DNA of 10,659 nucleotides from Armatimonadota bacterium (lineage in GTDB: Bacteria; Armatimonadota; Zipacnadia; Zipacnadales; FEN-943): positions 1-10,659 of the forward strand of contig JANZZA010000541.1 of the NCBI GenBank assembly GCA_026419655.1, written 5' to 3'. A program made the translations under genes and the position numbers. The notes beneath the pieces were generated by a model. It made no database searches, was not told where the DNA came from, and worked only from the letters and a program-made list of their open reading frames with translations. Within the stretch, counting starts at the first letter, position 1. Every line of letters starts with the position of its first letter. Of this stretch, positions 6,421 to 10,659 are shown piece by piece.

Positions 6421-9400
6421 TCATCCCCTCGGGAAAGTTAGCCGCTCAGACGTTCCCGGCGCGATGGCCAACTTCTCAGAAAGCGGGTATCGCCCCGTGA
6501 TTTCAGCGGGCGTGCGGACAGTTGCCTCTATTATCCCGTCAGTCGGATTATTCACTTCCAGGGCGATTCGCTCCGGCGTCCACTCTATCAGGGCAAGCCG
6601 CAGTCTGGGGTCGTCAGCCATTAGCAGGTTGCCGGCATAGAAGGAGCCGCCCTTCGTCACGTCCAGATTGGCCCAGCCCTCGCCCTCAAACACACCAAAG
6701 GGGACGATTTCTGGCTCCTGGCCCGGCCGCCACACACCGCACGACCAGTTCCAGTTCAGCCCCGCGATGCGCAGCGTCAGCGGCATGGGCATCTGGGGAT
6801 AAGGTTCAACGTCACCGGCCACACCCCAGTCTTGCGCCGTCATTTGTGCGACGTAGGCTAACTTTCCCAGCTTGCCGCGCGATAGCGTGATAACAAAAGG
6901 CGGCGGGCCCTCCAGGCCCATGAACCTACGCTGCTCAGCATAGTCCGTTTTCGGGTCCAGGCGCACCCACTGGGCGCGCCACTCGTGCCCCGCTGGCAGA
7001 GCTGTATCGTTTGCCGGCGGTACGAAGCCAACCCAACCATCCGCCCTCACACGCAGGCCCGGCGAGAGAACCACCAGGTCGGCCGCCTGCCCACCGGCAG
7101 GCAGATCCAGGTATCCCTCTGTCAGCTTTTGGGTCACCCACGCCCCAGATTGGTCCTTTACTATGCACGTCGGCTGCGGCTCGACCTTGACGAAGGCCGG
7201 AAAAATATCTCCGGTGGGCACCGCAGGCTGGCGCAGCCGCAGGACGATTTCCATCAGCATGTAGGGAATCGTTTCGTTGCTTCGCTGGCCGTACGGGCGC
7301 CGATGCAGGTCATACCAGCGCACCCTCCCTTCGTAAACGCGGCTACGCGATGTTCCCTGGGGCGCCTTCGCGTCGAATACGACCTCTTCCCACAAAGCTC
7401 GCCAGTAGCGCTGGTCCAGTATTGCACCCGCCACAGTCAGCACCGGACTGAAATACGGAAATTCCAGCAGAGGCGCCATGTTCTCGCCGCGCCGCCCGTC
7501 CACCATGTGCGGCCACAGGCCCTTGCCCTCGTCGGTGCCGAAGGTTGGCAGGAAGATGTCCACGCCGTCGCTGAGGATTGTGCCAGTATAGTTGACGGCC
7601 ACGGAGAAAAAGTTCTGGCGGTCCGAACATCGCCAGTTATACGCGCCCGAATCGCCAGTGCGTAGCGGGGGCGAAAGAGCTGTGCGGCCCTGCTGGTCCT
7701 GCACCCAGACAAAGCCCGTCTGTAGCACTCCCGCCGGCGGGACCACCTGGCCCTCGAAGCGCGTCACGTTGGGCTTCCATCGGCGCAAGAGGTTGTACAT
7801 TGAGTAATAGCGCACGTCGGTAATGGGCACGTCGTCCTCGATGACAAAACTGGCCGAGCTCAGCCCGCCAATCATTGGCCCGCTGGTGACCAGGTACTTC
7901 ACTGGCGTCTCCCAGAAATGCGACATGCCATCCCGCATGTACCAGGCAGCGTTTTCGACGGTGTCGGCCATGACATAAAGCTGGTGCCCGGTCGTGGCTG
8001 CTCTGGCCACCTGGGTTGGCGAGCGCAGTTCATGCACTACCAAGGGGATGGGGTTGCTCATGTTGTAGATTTGCGCCTGATAGGCCTGCGTGCCATCATC
8101 TATGAGATTGCCTTCGGCGTCATAGGTATACACGACGACGCCCGAGAAAAACTTAAAGAGCTGGTGGGGCAGGGGGCACGTGGTTGGGCGGGCAATGGCC
8201 GAGCAGGACATCCCAAAGCCCAGCATAAGGTACTGAATCTCGGTCATCTTCTTGCCGTCGCGCGACAGCATCCACGGCTGCGGGAAATTGTTCTGTCCGA
8301 ACAAGAGCATCCGGTTGTCGTAAGCATCAGTTATCTCCAGGCCCGGCATGACGACGAGATCTGGCCCGCTGGCCCTTTTGCACTCCGCCACGTAGTCTGG
8401 CCACCGCTCGGCTTTGAAATCCGCCAGTTCTTCGGTCATGACCAGGATAGAATAGCCAGTGGCGCGGGCTGCTTGCGCCCATTCCGCGATGGTGCCCTCG
8501 CCGCTGCTGTAGCCACTGCGCGCTCCAATGAGCACTTTTATAGGCTGTGCCTCGTTGCCCTCGTACCAGCCCGTCAGCCACCGGGGCACCGTTTCCATAG
8601 GTGGCACGGGCGCGGCTGCGTATTTTTCGGGCGTGTAGTCACCCAGCCCGGCCTCCGCCGCACCTTCGGCCGCCCAAACCAGCATGTTCCCCAGCAGCCG
8701 CTTGCCGTCGCTGGGATTTTCACCATCCCCGCGCTCCATGAATATGCCGTTTATGTCCCCGGTCTGGAACTCACCTATCCATTTTACGCCGGTGGCGTAA
8801 GGGTACGTGAAGGTGTAGAAGCGATGCACCGACAGCAACGCAACACGGCCCTTGCCGATTTCGGCCACCGCCGCCAACACGGGCGGATTGTCAGCGCTGG
8901 GCACGGGATACCAGGTCTGATACTGCAGGCAACGGGCGGTGACGGCGCCGGGCATGGCACGGACGACGGCTTTCCAGCGCGGATCGCGCAGCTCGAAGGG
9001 GATAGTTGGATACAGGTCGTCCCAGCGGCTCATGATGACTGGATAGTAGATGCGTCGCACGCCCTCGGTCACAGGATGCCGCTCGATGTTGGTCGTCCAG
9101 CAATAGGTGGTCCATGAGTGGGCCTCGTCGCGGGCTGTTGCGGCGCTCACCGAGACGCCCCATGGATGGAGCAGAGGGCCGAGAGCTTCAGCTATCGCCG
9201 TACCACAGTCATCCACTACTGGGGAAAAAAACAGCCCGCCACCAGCCTCGACGTACCGGTGAAGCTCCTGGATGTTGCGCTTGCGGGTAAAATACTGAGC
9301 CATTGAGCCGTCCGGCATGGTGTCATGAAAGTAGGGCATCATCAGCCCGCGGAAGTCGAATAGCAGCACCACGTGAAAGAGGCGCAGCAGCTCCTGGCTC

Positions 9401-9642
9401 AAGGGCTGGTTGACCGGGCGCCTCACCAGGGTGATGCCCAGGCTTTTGAGGTGCTCGACAGTCTCCGGGGCAATTTTGTCCTCAGAACTGGTGAGGGCCA
9501 GGGCGAAAATCTGTGCGGGCCGGGCCGCGTATGCTGGTTGAGCAGTGGCCATGGCGCCGAAAGCCGCAGTCAGGGAGACTCCCAGGACCGCCCTTAGCAC
9601 GTCTAACACCTCCCCAAGTACGTCGCGTGTGCTTCTCGCCAT
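6421..9642 (-). CDS. Large exported multidomain protein with GATase1-like and degenerate PHP-like domains
   Basis: This 1073-aa protein starts at ATG 9642-9640, with AGGAG 9 bases upstream. An in-frame ATG at 9723, at the edge of element copy B, would add 27 residues that hide the signal peptide. Residues 1-39 look like a signal sequence (a long n-region, then an Ala/Val/Leu core ending AYA). Residues about 43-325 resemble a class I glutamine-amidotransferase/ThuA-like fold: VVLLFDFRGL, EAGGGLFFSPVVDD, then GKGRVALLSVHRFY. Residues about 368-450 resemble a PHP domain. An IKVLIGARSGYSSGEGTIAE segment sits where DLHVHSxxSDG is usual, VMTEE where TDH is usual, then DLVVMPGLEITD, which keeps the family's PGxE. 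The metal-binding histidines are missing, so it is probably non-catalytic. The remaining about 600 residues are Trp/Tyr/Pro-rich and beta-like, with no motif I can name. It is probably a cell-surface or periplasmic protein acting on, or binding, carbohydrate; its role is unknown. Confidence 0.72.
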   Translation of the reverse strand: MARSTRDVLGEVLDVLRAVLGVSLTAAFGAMATAQPAYAARPAQIFALALTSSEDKIAPETVEHLKSLGITLVRRPVNQPLSQELLRLFHVVLLFDFRGLMMPYFHDTMPDGSMAQYFTRKRNIQELHRYVEAGGGLFFSPVVDDCGTAIAEALGPLLHPWGVSVSAATARDEAHSWTTYCWTTNIERHPVTEGVRRIYYPVIMSRWDDLYPTIPFELRDPRWKAVVRAMPGAVTARCLQYQTWYPVPSADNPPVLAAVAEIGKGRVALLSVHRFYTFTYPYATGVKWIGEFQTGDINGIFMERGDGENPSDGKRLLGNMLVWAAEGAAEAGLGDYTPEKYAAAPVPPMETVPRWLTGWYEGNEAQPIKVLIGARSGYSSGEGTIAEWAQAARATGYSILVMTEELADFKAERWPDYVAECKRASGPDLVVMPGLEITDAYDNRMLLFGQNNFPQPWMLSRDGKKMTEIQYLMLGFGMSCSAIARPTTCPLPHQLFKFFSGVVVYTYDAEGNLIDDGTQAYQAQIYNMSNPIPLVVHELRSPTQVARAATTGHQLYVMADTVENAAWYMRDGMSHFWETPVKYLVTSGPMIGGLSSASFVIEDDVPITDVRYYSMYNLLRRWKPNVTRFEGQVVPPAGVLQTGFVWVQDQQGRTALSPPLRTGDSGAYNWRCSDRQNFFSVAVNYTGTILSDGVDIFLPTFGTDEGKGLWPHMVDGRRGENMAPLLEFPYFSPVLTVAGAILDQRYWRALWEEVVFDAKAPQGTSRSRVYEGRVRWYDLHRRPYGQRSNETIPYMLMEIVLRLRQPAVPTGDIFPAFVKVEPQPTCIVKDQSGAWVTQKLTEGYLDLPAGGQAADLVVLSPGLRVRADGWVGFVPPANDTALPAGHEWRAQWVRLDPKTDYAEQRRFMGLEGPPPFVITLSRGKLGKLAYVAQMTAQDWGVAGDVEPYPQMPMPLTLRIAGLNWNWSCGVWRPGQEPEIVPFGVFEGEGWANLDVTKGGSFYAGNLLMADDPRLRLALIEWTPERIALEVNNPTDGIIEATVRTPAEITGRYPLSEKLAIAPGTSERLTFPRG

Positions 9643-9651
9643 CGTATTATT

Positions 9652-9677
9652 CTCCTGCCGGCGACACCCGGCAGGAA
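9652..9677 (-). promoter_or_regulatory. Hairpin enclosing the ribosome binding site of the 1073-aa gene
   Basis: Read on the minus strand, TTCCTGCCGG pairs with CCGGCAGGAG over 10 base pairs (nine Watson-Crick, one G-U) around the loop GTGTCG. The 3' arm contains the whole AGGAG ribosome binding site, and the ATG is 9 bases further on. If formed, the hairpin would block ribosome entry, as in translational attenuators and RNA thermometers. Whether heat, a protein or a ligand opens it cannot be seen. Confidence 0.55.
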
Positions 9678-9723
9678 GGCGGCCGAAAGGTGCATGGCAG
9701 GTTACCAAGAAAGGCCGCGCCAC

Positions 9724-9935
9724 GGGGAGTATTCAGTCTACTCAGGATTTTGTTTCAGGTAGGAAAGGGTAAGGCCTGGAGAATCGTCCTGGTGGTCTCT
9801 CCAAAACCCGGTGTTGACTCATACAAGGCCACAAAGGTGTGTGAACTTGTGTGGCTCACCTTTTGTCTCGGGGCCCATCACCCAGGCGCTGCAGACACTT
9901 TTGCAACAGTAATCTTAGAAAACTGAATACTCCCT
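9724..9935 (+). mobile_element. 212-bp MITE-like element, copy B
   Basis: This copy has the same length as copy A and lies in the opposite orientation. The left end GGGGAGTATTCAGT matches the right end (ACTGAATACTCCC followed by T) for 13 consecutive bases after one terminal mismatch. The inverted repeat extends imperfectly to about 26 bp (21 of 26 matching). Flanking 7-bp repeats are GCGCCAC (9717-9723) and GTGCCAC (9936-9942), identical except for one C/T transition, so this insertion may have had time to drift. The element lies between two divergent exported-protein genes and ends 45 bp before the PL4-like start codon. No transposase is encoded. Confidence 0.83.
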
Positions 9936-9980
9936 GTGCCACCTGCTCAGCGAAGGATCCGCCGCTACAGGAGCTTGAAA

Positions 9981-10659
9981 ATGAGGTGTGCACGCGTACC
10001 GGTCACGGGGTTCTTACTTCTGGCGGCCAATTCCGCGCTGCTGGCACTGGTAGCGGTAGGCGCCCGTGGGCAAGAACAGGAGCAGGCAGGCCAATTGCTG
10101 TGGCGGATTTGCGTACCCGACCGGGCTTACCGTGAGCTCGCAATTGCTGGCCGGTACCCCGACTACGTGGCTCGCTTTCCTAATGACGTAACCTATCGGG
10201 TGGGCGAGAGTGCCCCGGCGCGTGACTGGCCTTTCATACATCCCGGCCCGGACGACGTCTGGGCCGGCTGGCGCCCGCACGTCTTCCGGGTCGAGTTTGA
10301 CCTGACGGTCGTGCCAGCAGGCGCCTGCAGGCTGACCCTGGACCTGGTAAACCCCCACTATGGCAGCCCGCCCGTGCTTGAGGTGAATGTCAACGAACGG
10401 AGGGCGTATCGCGTCAAACTTCCTGCCGGTGGCACTGACGAGGCTCTGACGAATCCGGCGGCGGGCAGGCCCTTGTCCATACCCATCTTTTTTCCTGCCG
10501 GGCATCTCGTTGCCGGCCGCAACCTTATTACGATAACCACCACCAGGGGAAGCTGGCTTCTCTATGACGCCATCACGCTCCAAGGGGGGCTGGCCATGCC
10601 GGCAGGCCCGGAACTGGCTTTCGTGGATGCTCAATCTACCATGTTCTTCCGCCGCGAGA
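9981..10659 (+). CDS. Exported PL4-type polysaccharide lyase-like protein, N-terminal part
   Basis: The frame is open from ATG-9981 to the window end, giving 226 residues of an incomplete gene. AGGAG at 9969-9973 lies 7 bases before the start. Residues 1-30 form a signal peptide (MRCARVPVTG, then a Leu/Ala/Val core, cleavage near ARG/QEQ). The mature start LLWRICVPD resembles the W-x-IG-x-x-D opening of rhamnogalacturonan lyase (PL4) domain III-like, galactose-binding-like modules. It is followed by FPNDVTYRVG (66-75), then DWPFIHPGPDDVWAGWRPH (82-100), a strong signature of this family, and by alternating beta strands ending GSWLLYDAITLQGG. Family members bind or cleave rhamnogalacturonan-type pectin; catalytic residues would lie outside the window or in another domain, so lyase activity is not shown. 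The usual Gly of the WxIG motif is Cys here. Copy B lies immediately upstream. Confidence 0.8.
   Translation, partial: MRCARVPVTGFLLLAANSALLALVAVGARGQEQEQAGQLLWRICVPDRAYRELAIAGRYPDYVARFPNDVTYRVGESAPARDWPFIHPGPDDVWAGWRPHVFRVEFDLTVVPAGACRLTLDLVNPHYGSPPVLEVNVNERRAYRVKLPAGGTDEALTNPAAGRPLSIPIFFPAGHLVAGRNLITITTTRGSWLLYDAITLQGGLAMPAGPELAFVDAQSTMFFRRE

Larger units (their letters stand above)
9643..9980. other. Divergent promoter region occupied by insertion element copy B
   Basis: This 338-bp gap separates the divergent 1073-aa gene and the PL4-like gene. It holds the leader hairpin at 9652-9677, 46 bp of unassigned DNA, the 212-bp element at 9724-9935, and 45 bp up to the PL4-like start. Almost all space for the PL4-like promoter is therefore inside the element. 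Confidence 0.65.

Noticed and set aside
7918..9117. A 399-codon plus-strand frame opposite the 1073-aa gene
   Set aside because: It is antisense to a gene with a signal peptide and recognisable domains; its product is His/Arg/Gly-rich without motifs.
9640..9723. Start of the 1073-aa gene at ATG-9723
   Set aside because: It would add 27 residues before the signal sequence and has its start at the element boundary; ATG-9642 has AGGAG at proper spacing.
9726..9926. A frame of over 60 codons (…SLLRILFQ…) open in both 212-bp elements, which could suggest a conserved small protein
   Set aside because: By hand count only about a quarter of the differences between the copies are synonymous, many codons change non-conservatively, and the stop codon is not shared. 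This is what non-coding drift predicts.
5301..9942. The inverted elements as ends of one composite transposon carrying the two exported-protein genes
   Set aside because: Each element has its own 7-bp direct repeat, and the outermost flanks (CGCGGAA and GTGCCAC) do not match each other, so two independent insertions are more likely.
10014..10634. A 206-codon minus-strand frame at the right end
   Set aside because: The plus strand encodes a signal peptide followed by clear PL4-like motifs, so this frame is a shadow.

Overview
This is a GC-rich bacterial segment. It carries one housekeeping gene pair (a DUF1385 membrane protein and arginyl-tRNA synthetase) among secreted or carbohydrate-related genes: the first codons of a probable GH29 alpha-L-fucosidase, a glycosyl-hydrolase-like GHL10 protein, a large exported multidomain protein, and the start of an exported PL4-type polysaccharide lyase-like protein. 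The mix (DUF1385, GHL10, PL4-like and fucosidase genes, GTG/TTG starts, long exported beta-rich proteins) resembles Armatimonadota or a similar environmental glycan-degrading bacterium. The taxon is an inference from gene style only; there is no rRNA gene to confirm it.

Layout. 1-64 (minus) is the 5' end of the fucosidase gene. 65-674 is non-coding and holds a perfect stem-loop and a LacI/GalR-type operator-like palindrome. 675-1502 is DUF1385, followed by argS at 1616-3313. A GHL10-type gene at 3314-5278 begins at the base after the argS stop codon, so these three plus-strand genes probably form one transcription unit. A 212-bp insertion element (copy A) follows at 5308-5519. Next come a small exported Gly/Pro/Met-rich protein with a PQQ-like blade (5706-6176), a convergent intergenic region with hairpins, and a 1073-aa exported protein on the minus strand (6421-9642). 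The leader of that gene can fold into a hairpin hiding its ribosome binding site. A second 212-bp element (copy B, opposite orientation) lies at 9724-9935, and the PL4-like gene starts at 9981 and leaves the window.

The most interesting structure is the element pair. Both copies are exactly 212 bp, align without gaps at about 85 percent identity, have GGGGAGTATTCAGT-type terminal inverted repeats, and are each flanked by their own 7-bp direct repeat. They look like a non-autonomous MITE family. Copy B fills most of the divergent promoter region of two exported-protein genes and may now supply part of their regulation.

Together the genes suggest a bacterium investing in plant- or mucilage-type polysaccharide use (fucosyl and possibly rhamnogalacturonan-like substrates). 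The substrates of the GHL10 protein and of the 1073-aa protein cannot be read from the sequence.
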